From Planctomycetia bacterium (GTDB taxonomy: Bacteria; Planctomycetota; Planctomycetia; Pirellulales; JACPPG01), in the NCBI GenBank assembly GCA_016191115.1, contig JACPPG010000044.1, positions 1-64,000 on the forward strand: 64,000 nucleotides of DNA, written 5' to 3'. Position numbers and translations under genes: made by a program. Each line of letters opens with the position of its first letter. Positions within the stretch are counted from its first letter, which is position 1. Positions 8,117 to 16,142 of the stretch are shown in pieces. The notes beneath the pieces are model-generated. The model was not told the DNA's origin, made no database searches, and saw only the letters and a program-made list of their open reading frames with translations.

Positions 8117-8515
8117 CTATGGCCGTTCAGCCTCTCGCAGTCGGGCAGCCGACTTTGACCTGCCGTCGGCCACCGATAGTTTCGCGGCGGCCAAGGCGAG
8201 GCAATATCCCGCGATGCAAAGCCATCCGATGAAACTCACGACATTCGCGACATACGTCGCCGACGGCGTAGGCCAGCGTTGTTCATCCAGCCAAAACGAC
8301 AGCTGCACAACGACGTCCCTCGCCGGCATGAGCGCGAATCCGAGCAGCAACAACAAAGCCGCTCTTCCTCCGCGATTGCGATAGAGCGCGATCGCGACGA
8401 GGAAAAGACACAAAAGGATAATCGCTTCCTCGACGTAAGTGACTCGAGACACGTAGTGAACGGCCGTTGTGAGCACAGGCGTGGCGTCCCCATCCGCCAC
8501 ATCTTGCGGTCCCAT
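8117..8515 (-). CDS. Hypothetical membrane protein (cargo gene B)
   Basis: 132 residues; the ATG at 8515 is preceded by GGAAAGGA about 9 nt upstream. Three hydrophobic segments are visible: AIILLCLFLVAIALY (about 30-45), AALLLLLGFALMP (about 52-64) and VSFIGWLCIAGYCLALAAAKL (about 92-112). The C-terminus is charged. I do not recognise a family. It lies between a copied phosphatase 3' end and the copied leader segment, so it occupies the same position as the unrelated gene at 8826-9503 in the neighbouring unit. Confidence 0.6.
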   Translation of the reverse strand: MGPQDVADGDATPVLTTAVHYVSRVTYVEEAIILLCLFLVAIALYRNRGGRAALLLLLGFALMPARDVVVQLSFWLDEQRWPTPSATYVANVVSFIGWLCIAGYCLALAAAKLSVADGRSKSAARLREAERP

Positions 8516-8557
8516 GGCAATTTTCCTTTCCGAGGCGCAACGCCGACGTGCTCAACG

Positions 8558-8641
8558 CTACGCCAGCTTCGCGATTCGCTCGACCAATTCCGCGTGCGTA
8601 AACGACCGGTTCAATGGCACCAGCAGGTACGACGCTTGCTC
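8558..8641 (-). pseudogene. Detached copy of the metallophosphatase 3' end
   Basis: The minus strand reads EQASYLLVPLNRSFTH then AELVERIAKLA and a stop. The last 28 codons of the gene at 9532-10398 read DQASYILVPLNRSFTH...AELVERIAKLV. The two differ mostly at synonymous positions, so the copy diverged as a coding sequence before it was cut off. It has no start and is joined directly to a copy of the exporter start region. Confidence 0.75.
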
Positions 8642-8645
8642 ACCG

Positions 8646-8802
8646 CATCCGTGAACCATCCGGGTGCGTTGAGCGGGGAGTCGATGACGCGCGGCCGAAA
8701 TCGTCGCCACTCGCGCTAGCTCCCCCGGCTATCCAAGCCGCACCTTGTAGCAGAATAGCCCGACAGCTCCAAGGTCGCACGGCGGCACGCGGGTGCTAGC
8801 AT
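8646..8802. repeat. Leader/promoter segment, copy 2 of the duplicated flank
   Basis: Diverged duplicate of 7928-8094, including the position of the exporter's start codon (CAT on the plus strand at 8646). The promoter elements are kept on the minus strand: TTGGAG, 17 nt, TACAAG (8772-8744). In this copy the initiation codon leads to a stop after one codon, so the exporter gene itself is missing here. Confidence 0.75.
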
Positions 8803-8825
8803 GCTTCAGCCCAAGGGAGCGATTT

Positions 8826-9503
8826 TCAGGTGATGCGCAGCTCGACGCGAAAGTCGTGGTTACGCTTCCAAACTTCGATCCACGGCTCGGCGTCCCAGAA
8901 TGTCCACAGGAGTAGTGCCATCTCTGCCGGCATATAGAAGTCGTCTTCCGGCCATCGCATGTGCCATCCATGCAACGCGGCCGCCCATCCGCTCGAATAC
9001 AACGGGCACCGATTCATCCATTCCTGCGAGTATCGCTCTCCGAGATCACTCGCCTCGGCGGCGTCGTAGTCGGTGCGCTGCCAGCCGTTCGCTCGTAGCC
9101 AAGCTGCGACGGCGTCGCCTCCGTACAAGCACAGAGCCTGGATCGGGGGGAACGACGCCGCTTCATGCGCATAAAGCCTCGTGCCGTCGGCAATGATTAG
9201 GGCATCGAGCGGATGATCAGGGTCGTAGCTGACGTGGATCGGCTTCGGCCAATTCCACCGCCGGGCAACATCGTAGATGCCGACGGAACCACGGATGTCT
9301 ATCCCGATGCGCGCAAGCCACGCACAGTCGAAAGTGATTCTGTGCTGGTCATCCTCACGTCCACGGTGGGCGGGGCACCCACGACCACCCCAGACGGCCA
9401 CGACCCCGAGGTCCGACGGTTCCGTTGAAAGCAAAAGTGAGGGCTTGGCAAGTCGCTCGCCCTCCACCATCAGTTCATCGAAAGTCTTGTCGCGAATCAC
9501 CAT
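8826..9503 (-). CDS. Hypothetical protein (cargo gene A)
   Basis: 225 residues with no signal peptide or membrane segment. It is rich in tryptophan and aromatic residues (RRWNWPKPIHVSYDPDHPLDALII, GWAAALHGWHMRWPEDDFYMP, LLWTFWDAEPWIEVWKRNHDF). I do not recognise the family. A cytosolic protein of this size and composition could be an immunity- or SMI1-like protein, but I see no diagnostic motif. No clear ribosome site precedes the ATG at 9503, so the start may be elsewhere. It lies between the metallophosphatase and the second leader copy. Confidence 0.55.
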   Translation of the reverse strand: MVIRDKTFDELMVEGERLAKPSLLLSTEPSDLGVVAVWGGRGCPAHRGREDDQHRITFDCAWLARIGIDIRGSVGIYDVARRWNWPKPIHVSYDPDHPLDALIIADGTRLYAHEAASFPPIQALCLYGGDAVAAWLRANGWQRTDYDAAEASDLGERYSQEWMNRCPLYSSGWAAALHGWHMRWPEDDFYMPAEMALLLWTFWDAEPWIEVWKRNHDFRVELRIT

Positions 9504-9531
9504 GGGTGCGGAAACTGGGTTGGCATGGACG

Positions 9532-10398
9532 CTACACCAGCTTCGCGATCCGCTCGACCAGCTCCGCGTGCGTGAACGAGCGATTCAACGGCACCAGGAT
9601 GTACGATGCCTGGTCGCTACAGCAGTCGAGGATGATCTGCATGTCGTTGGGCACGGCGTGGCCGGTCGGGCACGGCTCGTGCCCGTGGATGAGCGACGTA
9701 GCACTGACGACCTTGGCGAAGGCCTTGGCGTTTTCTGGTCGGTAGTCGCGGCCCCACACCAGGCGGAACACGTCTCCCTGTTCGCGCAAATCGAGCGCTT
9801 CGAGCGGCCGCTTCAGCACGCTCGCGTCGAAACCCCGCAGGTCCGTCTGCTCCGGCAGGCTGTGGCTGACAAACACGCCGCCGGGCAACCGCACCGCCAA
9901 AGGACATGTGCGCAAAAACTCGACGTAGGCCTCGCGCACTTTCTCGGTCGCCGGGCCGTACATCTCCTGCATCCCCAGGCGAAACATCAGATTCAGCATC
10001 TTTTTCGCCTTCAGGATCGGATAGTCGGTCAGCTCCGCCAGCTCGTGATTGCTCAGCAGGAAGTGGACGCGGTCGCGATACGTCGCCTTCAGCTTGGCCA
10101 CGTCCTCGAGCATGCCGTGCGACATGTCGCCGCCGTTGGTCGGATAGGTCGGCCCGCCGTGGCAGACTTCCTGCAGGATGAGGTGCCGGCGCGGATGGTG
10201 CTCGAGGTCGGCGATCCGCTTGATGGCGTTGAAGTTGCGGCGATGCCCGTGCAGGTCGGCCGTGATCATCACGTCGTCGCCTTCCTCGGCCGACAGCACG
10301 ATGATGTTGCCGTCGCGCGTGGGGGTCTCGCGGTTGGCGCGGGCCGCCGCTTGATACGTGGCGATCACGCCCTCGATGTATTCGATATTGGCGACCAT
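9532..10398 (-). CDS. Calcineurin-like metallophosphatase
   Basis: 288 residues. Metal-site motifs of the PPP/calcineurin-like superfamily are visible: ITADLHGHRRNF (D-x-H, about residues 45-56), HFLLSNHELAEL (NHE, about 112-123), FVSHSLPEQ (about 176) and LIHGHEPCP (about 239). Together these are the usual dimetal ligands. It probably hydrolyses phosphoester bonds; the substrate is unknown. The last 28 codons exist in a second, detached copy at 8558-8641. Confidence 0.8.
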   Translation of the reverse strand: MVANIEYIEGVIATYQAAARANRETPTRDGNIIVLSAEEGDDVMITADLHGHRRNFNAIKRIADLEHHPRRHLILQEVCHGGPTYPTNGGDMSHGMLEDVAKLKATYRDRVHFLLSNHELAELTDYPILKAKKMLNLMFRLGMQEMYGPATEKVREAYVEFLRTCPLAVRLPGGVFVSHSLPEQTDLRGFDASVLKRPLEALDLREQGDVFRLVWGRDYRPENAKAFAKVVSATSLIHGHEPCPTGHAVPNDMQIILDCCSDQASYILVPLNRSFTHAELVERIAKLV

Positions 10399-10486
10399 GC
10401 TCCCAAGATAGCAAAAACGAGCAGGCAGCGGGCGGCCGGCGGTAGGCAGAGGAGAAGGACGCCAACGCCGTCACGCGGGCGGGTGG

Positions 10487-10585
10487 CTGGGGCAAAGCGC
10501 AGCGTGCCCCAGTGATCGGCTGGTCAATGGTCGAGTTGGGAGTTGTGGTCGCACTCTGGGGCACGCTGCGCTTTGCCCCAGGCAC
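10487..10585. repeat. Long inverted repeat (TGGGGCAAAGCGCAGCGTGCCCCA arms)
   Basis: Left arm CTGGGGCAAAGCGCAGCG (from about 10489) and right arm CGCTGCGCTTTGCCCCAG (to about 10580) are perfect complements around a core of about 45 nt. It is intergenic, next to a GGTGCTCGCCGAGCACC palindrome ending in GAGCACCCTACGG. The last word recurs near 56279. Confidence 0.75.
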
Positions 10586-10624
10586 CGGTTGGCGGATTGA
10601 TGGTGCTCGCCGAGCACCCTACGG

Positions 10625-11734
10625 CTACTGCCCGCCGCCGGCGGCCCCCGCGCTGCCCGGCATCGCCGCGATCCATTCCCGCACCAAGGCCACGCCCTCA
10701 GTGTGCACCAGCCGCTTGCCCAGCTCGGGCATCATGATCCCCGGATCGATCGAAGCCATGCGGAACGTCATGATCGACTGGTCCGGCTTGCCGGGCACGA
10801 TCGAATAAGTCAGGCCGCCCGAACCCCGCCCGGCCGCCACCGGCGTCTTCAGCACGCCGTACGCCGTGGGATTGGTCTGCGAGGCCATCAGGTCGAGGCC
10901 GGAGTTCCGCGCCGGGCCGACCGGGTTGTGGCAGTGGGCGCAGTTGATTTCGAGCCAGGCGCGGGCCCGCGCTTCGAGCGTGCCGGTCGTCGAATCATCC
11001 CACACCGGGAAGCGCGGCGCGTCCTCCGGCGGCGGGGCGCCGGCGAGCGCCCCCACGCGCGTCCAATGGGCAAGCTGGTTTTCGGCGCCTTCGGCGTAGG
11101 CGAAGTCGCGGTTCAGGTGGCGGGCCTTGGGGCCCAAGAGCTTCATCACTTCGCCCTGTTTGTGGCAGCCCTTGCACTGGTTGGCGTTGGGGATGATGTA
11201 GTTGTTGGTGCGCTCGGTGCCGTCGGTGTGAATCCAACTGGCGTCGACGGTTCCACCCGCCACGTCCAAGGTCGCCTCGGTCTGTTCGGCGTTCCAGATG
11301 TACGGCAGGCCGACCCAGCCTTCGGCGTCGCGCTTCAGAATACGGGTCTCCAGGAGCCGCCGGCCTTTCGCGGGATCGCGCTCGTCGACCGGATAGGCAA
11401 ACGTCTTGGCGACGACGGTGCCGACCGGAAAATCGAACGCCTCGGTCTCGTCGTACGTGGCGCTTTGGCCCGGCGGCAGCTTGATGAACCGGTATTTCAG
11501 CGTGTAGTCGGAGAAAAGCGGCGAATTGAGGTCATAGGGGATGACCCCGGGCGCGGGCTCTTGCGTGGCGCCGTTGCCGACGAACACGCCGTACGCCGAC
11601 AGCTTCTCGGGCGGAGAGGGGGCCGAGGGCGCGGAACGGCCGCAACCAACCACAAGAGCCAAAAGGCAGACAAGCGCCCCGGCGCGGCCGCGCCGGGGTC
11701 GCACAAGATCATGCGCAAACACGATCGCCCTCAT
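10625..11734 (-). CDS. SO2930-type di-haem c-type cytochrome lipoprotein
   Basis: 369 residues. A lipoprotein signal ends in LLALVVGCGRS. Two haem motifs are present: CKGCHKQGEVM in the middle and CAHCHNPVGPARNSGLDL in the C-terminal third. The domain starts YGVFVGNGATQEPAPGVIPYDLNSPLFSDY, as I recall for SO2930-like proteins, which act in periplasmic electron transfer or as haem-containing enzymes. Its ATG overlaps the TGA of the upstream beta-helix gene (11731-11734), a translational-coupling arrangement. The same gene pairing is known in other bacteria. Confidence 0.85.
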   Translation of the reverse strand: MRAIVFAHDLVRPRRGRAGALVCLLALVVGCGRSAPSAPSPPEKLSAYGVFVGNGATQEPAPGVIPYDLNSPLFSDYTLKYRFIKLPPGQSATYDETEAFDFPVGTVVAKTFAYPVDERDPAKGRRLLETRILKRDAEGWVGLPYIWNAEQTEATLDVAGGTVDASWIHTDGTERTNNYIIPNANQCKGCHKQGEVMKLLGPKARHLNRDFAYAEGAENQLAHWTRVGALAGAPPPEDAPRFPVWDDSTTGTLEARARAWLEINCAHCHNPVGPARNSGLDLMASQTNPTAYGVLKTPVAAGRGSGGLTYSIVPGKPDQSIMTFRMASIDPGIMMPELGKRLVHTEGVALVREWIAAMPGSAGAAGGGQ

Positions 11735-13005
11735 TTCACGCCGGCGATCGAGACGGGCGACAACTTGGGCAGATCGCCTTCGTACTGCTTCAGATCGCGA
11801 ACGACGTTCGGCTTCTTGTTGGCCAGGATGTTGGCCGGGGTCAGACTCGGCGCGTCGAAATTCGCGAAATCGGCGTCCCCGTTGTCGCGAATCCGAATCG
11901 CCATCTCCACGGGCAGCTTGCCGTCGACCAGCTTCTTCTCATCAACGATGCCGTCGTAGAGGATGTCCGGCACCGGCGTGCCCAACAGGCCGGAGAGGAT
12001 CTTGCCGAGCGGGCCGGCGGGACTCTCGCCGTTGCCGGTGAACTTATTGCTGTAGACGAAGATCGCTTCGCAGTACGGGTCGTACTTTTCGTCCTTGATC
12101 GGCAGGCTGTTGATCAGGTAACTGACGATGGCCACGCCGGCGCTCTGGTTGTTCTCGATCTTGTTGTCGAAGACCTCGACCTGGTCGTTGGCCATGATCA
12201 TCACGCCCGTGCCCGGCGGCACGCTGGCCACGATGTTCCCCTTGGGGGCGAAGTTTTCGTGGTTATTGGCGATAACGGTATTGTTGAAGACGCGGCAGTT
12301 GCGGCCGTCTTTCTTCGGCAGGTCGGGGAGCGAGAAGACCAGGATGCCGCCGGCATTGTCGGTGGCGGTGTTCTCGTACACGTCGGCGTTCTCCGAGTTC
12401 TCGATCTCGATGCCGGCGACGTTCTTCTCCGCGGTATTGCGGCGAACGATGATGTTCTTCGACTGGCCGACGTAGATCCCCGCGTCCGAGGCGCCGATCA
12501 CCAGGCAGTTCTCGATCAATACGTTGGTGCACATCACCGGGTAGAGACCGTAGGCGCCGTTGGTTTCCTTCGGGCCGCCGGTCCACTCGACGCGGACGTT
12601 GCGGCAGATCAGCTTGTCGGTCCCCTGCGCCTTAACGGCGTCGCCCTTGCAGTCCTCGACGGCGATATCTTCGAGCGTGACGTTTTCCTTGCTCGTGATG
12701 CGCAGGCCCTCGCCGCCGGTTCCCTGCTGTTGCTCCTTGAAGCTGAGGATGGTCTTGTCGCGCCCCTTGCCACGGATCGTCACGTCGTTCACGTCTTCCA
12801 GCGACAGGGTGGAATTGAAATCGAACTTGCCTTCGGCGAACTCGATGATCGTGCCCGGCTTGGCATTGATCATCGCGGTCTGAGCTTGCTTCTGGGCGTC
12901 AGGCCCGGGCTTGATCGTGACGACGTTGGCGGCATGCCGGCTGCAGCCGGTGGCGGCGACAGCCGCGGCGAGCGAAACGGCGACGAGCGAGAGAGATGAA
13001 CGCAC
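11731..13005 (-). CDS. Parallel beta-helix repeat lipoprotein
   Basis: 424 residues from GTG 13005, chosen because AAGGAG lies about 8 nt upstream and because the signal peptide then begins at once (RSSLSLVAVSLAAAVAATGC, lipobox ATGC). The mature protein has stacked right-handed beta-helix turns with repeated N-x-I/V pattern (VTIRGKGRDKTILSF, VLIENCLVIGASDAGIYVG, IIVRRNTAEKNVAGIEIENS). It probably binds or cleaves a polysaccharide or serves as partner of the coupled cytochrome. It is first in a two-gene operon. Confidence 0.8.
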   Translation of the reverse strand: MRSSLSLVAVSLAAAVAATGCSRHAANVVTIKPGPDAQKQAQTAMINAKPGTIIEFAEGKFDFNSTLSLEDVNDVTIRGKGRDKTILSFKEQQQGTGGEGLRITSKENVTLEDIAVEDCKGDAVKAQGTDKLICRNVRVEWTGGPKETNGAYGLYPVMCTNVLIENCLVIGASDAGIYVGQSKNIIVRRNTAEKNVAGIEIENSENADVYENTATDNAGGILVFSLPDLPKKDGRNCRVFNNTVIANNHENFAPKGNIVASVPPGTGVMIMANDQVEVFDNKIENNQSAGVAIVSYLINSLPIKDEKYDPYCEAIFVYSNKFTGNGESPAGPLGKILSGLLGTPVPDILYDGIVDEKKLVDGKLPVEMAIRIRDNGDADFANFDAPSLTPANILANKKPNVVRDLKQYEGDLPKLSPVSIAGVK

Positions 13006-13137
13006 GATGGGTCTCCTTGGTCGAAAGTGAGTGACTCGATCCGGAGGACCGGGTGATGCGCTCGCAGCCGCCACTTGCGACGAGCCATGCCGGCAGAACG
13101 ACGCAACCAATTATAAGTATCTATCGGCCGTTGGTTT

Positions 13138-13266
13138 AGGGGGTTTCGGAATAGGGGTTGGGGATTGGGGGTTGGCGGTTAGGGATCGGAATTCAGCAGC
13201 CGCAAGGGGCGAGCACCGTGGTCTCTCCTGCTCCCTAACCCCGATCCCTAACCCCCAACCCCCACT
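13138..13266. repeat. Inverted array of GGGGTTR-type heptamers
   Basis: Left block contains AATAGGGGTTGGGGATTGG and GGGGTTGGCGGTTAGGGAT. Right block contains CCCTAACCCCGATCCCTAA and CCCCCAACCCCCACTC. The blocks are complementary and flank a core of about 50 nt (13192-13228). The step is 7 nt. A single-arm relative lies at 34504-34558. Confidence 0.8.
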
Positions 13267-13332
13267 CTAACGATTGCGGTGATTTGCTGGATTTTGCGGG
13301 CTGTAACGACCGATAAGCCCCCTAGATACACC

Positions 13333-13417
13333 GTTGAAAAAGGGGGACTGGCTCCGAGCCAGGCCGAGATTCCGGGCAGTTTTTGGCTTCGGCGAGGTGC
13401 CTGTCCCCTTTTTCAAC
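13333..13417. repeat. GGGACTGGCTCCGAG/GGTGCCTGTCCC element, short copy
   Basis: GTTGAAAAAGGGGGACTGGC at the left and GGTGCCTGTCCCCTTTTTCAAC at the right are complementary ends around GAGATTCCGGGCAG. It belongs to the family with copies at 41.15, 51.5 and 52.75 kb but has different outer ends. Confidence 0.75.
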
Positions 13418-13537
13418 AGCTCCCGGGGGGAATGCTGCTAGCAAGTCGCATTGGACCGTTCTGGACCGCCCGCACTTTTGGCACGCCCGGGGCCAAAATT
13501 GGTGGCCGCTGGTCCGGCGAGAAGGAAATATCGAACC

Positions 13538-13843
13538 ATGAAGACCTTGATCCTCACGGCCGCACTCGGGGTGCTCGTTGCATCGAGCTCGGGCTGCTGC
13601 CTGATCGACCGCCTGTTCGGCTGCGGCCACTGCGGCGCCTGCGCGAGCAAGTGTGGACCGTACCCCGGTTGCGGGACCGGTTGCTGCCCTGGGGCCGGGA
13701 GCGGCCCCGCCGGCCCCTCGCCCTACGGCCCGGATGGCGGCGCCTACGACGGCCCGCCGACCGGCGCGGTGACGTATCCATACTACACGACGCGCGGCCC
13801 GCGCGACTTCCTGGCCGCCAACCCGCGCGGCATTGGGCCGTAG
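13538..13843 (+). CDS. Small Cys/Gly/Pro-rich lipoprotein
   Basis: 101 residues from ATG 13538, with AAGGA about 12 nt upstream. The signal MKTLILTAALGVLVASSSGC ends in a lipobox-like SSGC. The mature part is cysteine-rich (GCCLIDRLFGCGHCGAC, CGPYPGCGTGCC), then proline/glycine-rich, and ends in RDFLAANPRGIGP. I recall this ending from other planctomycete lipoproteins. The function is unknown; cysteines may form disulfides in the periplasm. Confidence 0.75.
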   Translation: MKTLILTAALGVLVASSSGCCLIDRLFGCGHCGACASKCGPYPGCGTGCCPGAGSGPAGPSPYGPDGGAYDGPPTGAVTYPYYTTRGPRDFLAANPRGIGP

Positions 13844-13872
13844 TCTGGCGGACAACAACGCGAGCAACAGAG

Positions 13873-13906
13873 AGCGGCCGGGCGCGAGCCCAGGCCGCTT
13901 CTTTTT
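13873..13906 (+). terminator. Rho-independent terminator of the small lipoprotein gene
   Basis: Stem AGCGGCC (13873-13879) and GGCCGCT (13893-13899) around a 13-nt loop, followed by TCTTTTT. It lies 30 nt after the stop codon. Confidence 0.8.
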
Positions 13907-13929
13907 GTGGCGCAAGGGCCTGCACCGCT

Positions 13930-15213
13930 TTAGCCCGCGCACCGCGAGGCGATCAGCGTGATATTCTGCCCGCCGAAGCCGAAGCTGTTCGAGGCGGCGA
14001 CGTCGCAGCGGGCCTCGCGCGCGGTGTTGGGAATGTAGTCCAGGTCGCACTCGGGGTCGGGCGTATCGTAGTTGATCGTCGGCGGAAGCACGTTGTCGCG
14101 GATCGCCAGCAAGCACACGATCAACTCCGTGGCGCCGGCGGCGGCGATCAGGTGGCCCATCATGCTCTTGGTGCTGGAGACCGGGATCTTGTAGGCCTGC
14201 TCGCCGAAGACCCGCTTGATGGCCAGCGACTCGACCTTGTCGTTCACTTCGGTGCTGGTGCCGTGGGCGTTGATGTAGTCGACGTCGTCGAGGTTCAACT
14301 CCGCGTCGGCCAGTGCCATCCGCAGGCAACTGGCGGCGCCGCGCCCTTCGGGATGGGTGTCGGTGATGCGGTAGGCGTCGGCCGTGGAGCCGTAGCCGAC
14401 GATCTCGCCGAAGATCGGCGCGCCGCGGCCCTTGGCGTGATCGAGGTCCTCGAGCACGACCATGCCGGCCCCCTCGCCCAGCACGAACCCGTCGCGATTG
14501 AGGTCGAACGGGCGCGAGGCCTTGGTCGGCTGATCGTTGCTGGTGGATAGGGCGGTAAGCAGATTGAAGCCCGTTACGCCGAAGGGATGGATCATGCTGT
14601 GGGTTCCGCCGGAGAGCATGACGTCGGCCTCTCCGCGGCGGATGATCTCGGTGGCCTCGCCCACCGCCTGGCTGCTGGCGGCGCAGGCCGTGAGGCAGTT
14701 GAGGTTGGGCCCCTGCGCGCCGAACATGCTGGCCAGGTGGCCGGCCGGCATGTTGGGCTCCTGCTCCAGCTCCGACAGCGGGTTGAGAATCTCGAGGCCG
14801 GTCCTGGTGAACTTGGAGTAGTCGAGCGTTTCGCCGTCCAAGGCGCTCATCATCATGTACGTGAAGCGATCGAAATCCTGCTGCCCTTCGCCGCTGCCGA
14901 GATACACGCCGAACCGCGTGGGATCGATCGCCTTGTCGAGCAAGCCCGAGCACATGACGGCCTGCTTGGCGGCTCCGACGGCGAAATGCGTGTGCCGGCC
15001 CTGGTATTTCCACTTTTCGCGGTCCTCGCCCACCTTCGAGACATCCCAGTCGCGCACTTCCGCCGAGATCTTGGTAGGGAAGTTGCTGGCGTCGAAGAGC
15101 GTCGTGCGGCCGATGCCCGATTCGCTGTTGCGCAGCCGGCGCCACAGGGTGTCGGTGTCGGTCCCCAGCGGCGTGACGCAGCCGATGCCGGTGACTACAA
15201 CGCGTCGTCTCAT
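13930..15213 (-). CDS. Beta-ketoacyl-ACP synthase (FabF-like)
   Basis: 427 residues from ATG 15213 (MRRRVVVTGIGCVTPLG), with GGAG about 9 nt upstream. Thiolase fold with the full Cys-His-His triad: CLTACAASS, YINAHGTST, and SMMGHLIAAAGATE. It should condense malonyl-ACP with an acyl chain. It is the last gene of a five-gene cluster (dehydratase, FabG, ACP, dehydratase, KAS) on the minus strand. The upstream gap holds a palindromic repeat. Confidence 0.9.
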   Translation of the reverse strand: MRRRVVVTGIGCVTPLGTDTDTLWRRLRNSESGIGRTTLFDASNFPTKISAEVRDWDVSKVGEDREKWKYQGRHTHFAVGAAKQAVMCSGLLDKAIDPTRFGVYLGSGEGQQDFDRFTYMMMSALDGETLDYSKFTRTGLEILNPLSELEQEPNMPAGHLASMFGAQGPNLNCLTACAASSQAVGEATEIIRRGEADVMLSGGTHSMIHPFGVTGFNLLTALSTSNDQPTKASRPFDLNRDGFVLGEGAGMVVLEDLDHAKGRGAPIFGEIVGYGSTADAYRITDTHPEGRGAASCLRMALADAELNLDDVDYINAHGTSTEVNDKVESLAIKRVFGEQAYKIPVSSTKSMMGHLIAAAGATELIVCLLAIRDNVLPPTINYDTPDPECDLDYIPNTAREARCDVAASNSFGFGGQNITLIASRCAG

Positions 15214-15250
15214 GTGAATCGTCTCCGCAGCGGAAATCGAGCGTACGGGG

Positions 15251-15323
15251 AGGGCGAGGCTCCTGCCGAGCCGATTGGGCATTTTTGCAATTCGATGCCG
15301 CGGCTCGGCAGTGGCCTCGCCCT
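15251..15323. repeat. Inverted repeat GGGCGAGGCTCCTGCCGAGCC
   Basis: AGGGCGAGGCTCCTGCCGAG at the left and CTCGGCAGTGGCCTCGCCCT at the right are complementary apart from a few bases, with a core of about 30 nt. A second half-copy with CCCGCCGAGCC lies at 58468-58500. It fills the gap between the KAS and dehydratase genes. Confidence 0.7.
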
Positions 15324-15385
15324 GTTTCAATACACTCGATCGAAAGCCATTGTGTCAGGGTTGGGTTTGACGGATTTCTATGTCA

Positions 15386-15934
15386 TCACGAATGCGGCAC
15401 GTCGGTCGGGGTCCAGTTGGCGCGCATCCGGGCCAGACCCGGCGGCTCCGGGATCGGCTCGCCGTCTCGTCCGCTGCCGACGTCGAACACGCCCAACAGC
15501 TTCAAAGTGAACACGAAATTCTTGGGTTCAAAGAGGGTCCTGGCGCGGCCCACGTCGCTTAGGTGAGCGAAGACGAGTTCCATTTCGGCCTGCAAGCGAT
15601 CGCCGACGTGACTGGTGCCGGAGACCATGCCCCCGTCGTCGCTGATGTCCAAAAGCTCGGCCGTGTAGACCAGCGTGTCGCCGGGGACGGCCTGGAAGTG
15701 GAACACCGCCTTGGGGATCTTGGCCAGGATGACCTTCTTCTCGAAGGCGTGGTACTCGCCGACCAACAGGCCGCCGGTCTGCGCCAGCCCTTCGGTAATG
15801 AGCGAATTGGGCATCATCGGCGCGCCCGGGAAGTGGTCGTGAAGGTGCTCCTCCGCCAGGGAGAGATTCTTCACGGCGCGGGCCCGTCGGCCGCTTTCGA
15901 ACTCGATGAACTTATCGATCCAAATCCAGCGCAT
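15386..15934 (-). CDS. FabZ/FabA-like 3-hydroxyacyl-ACP dehydratase, long form
   Basis: 182 residues with hot-dog fold. HDHFPGAPMMPNSLITEG carries the catalytic His and Glu. The domain begins RWIWIDKFIEF and is about 130 residues long, followed by a tail of about 50 residues with FEPKNFVFTLKLLG. It should remove water from a 3-hydroxyacyl-ACP. It is the second of two dehydratases in this cluster and may differ in chain-length or double-bond specificity. Confidence 0.85.
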   Translation of the reverse strand: MRWIWIDKFIEFESGRRARAVKNLSLAEEHLHDHFPGAPMMPNSLITEGLAQTGGLLVGEYHAFEKKVILAKIPKAVFHFQAVPGDTLVYTAELLDISDDGGMVSGTSHVGDRLQAEMELVFAHLSDVGRARTLFEPKNFVFTLKLLGVFDVGSGRDGEPIPEPPGLARMRANWTPTDVPHS

Positions 15935-15956
15935 GGGAAAACTTTCAGGAGCTTAT

Positions 15957-16128
15957 CCGCCGACGTTCAAACCTGATCCGCGGACTACGCAGATTTCGCC
16001 GATATGAAAGAGAAGGGTACGCCGTTCGCGTTTTGTGGGCACGCCACGCGGGCATCCTGCCACGCGTTCCCACTAGTCTCTCTATCCGCGCAATCCGTGA
16101 AATCCGCGGACAATTGAGCGAATCCGCG
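15957..16128. repeat. Nonamer-type block (ATCCGCGGA / GCAGATTTC)
   Basis: Contains TGATCCGCGGACTACGCAG, then GATTTCGCCGAT, and at the other end CGCGCAATCCGTGAAATCC followed by GCGGAC twice. It belongs with the blocks at 36783-36911 and 42177-42272 and fills the gap between the ACP and dehydratase genes. Confidence 0.6.
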
Positions 16129-16142
16129 GACCTCCCGACGAC

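Noticed and set aside
9532..10585. Alternative frame overlapping the metallophosphatase
   Set aside because: Out of frame and lacks metal-site motifs.
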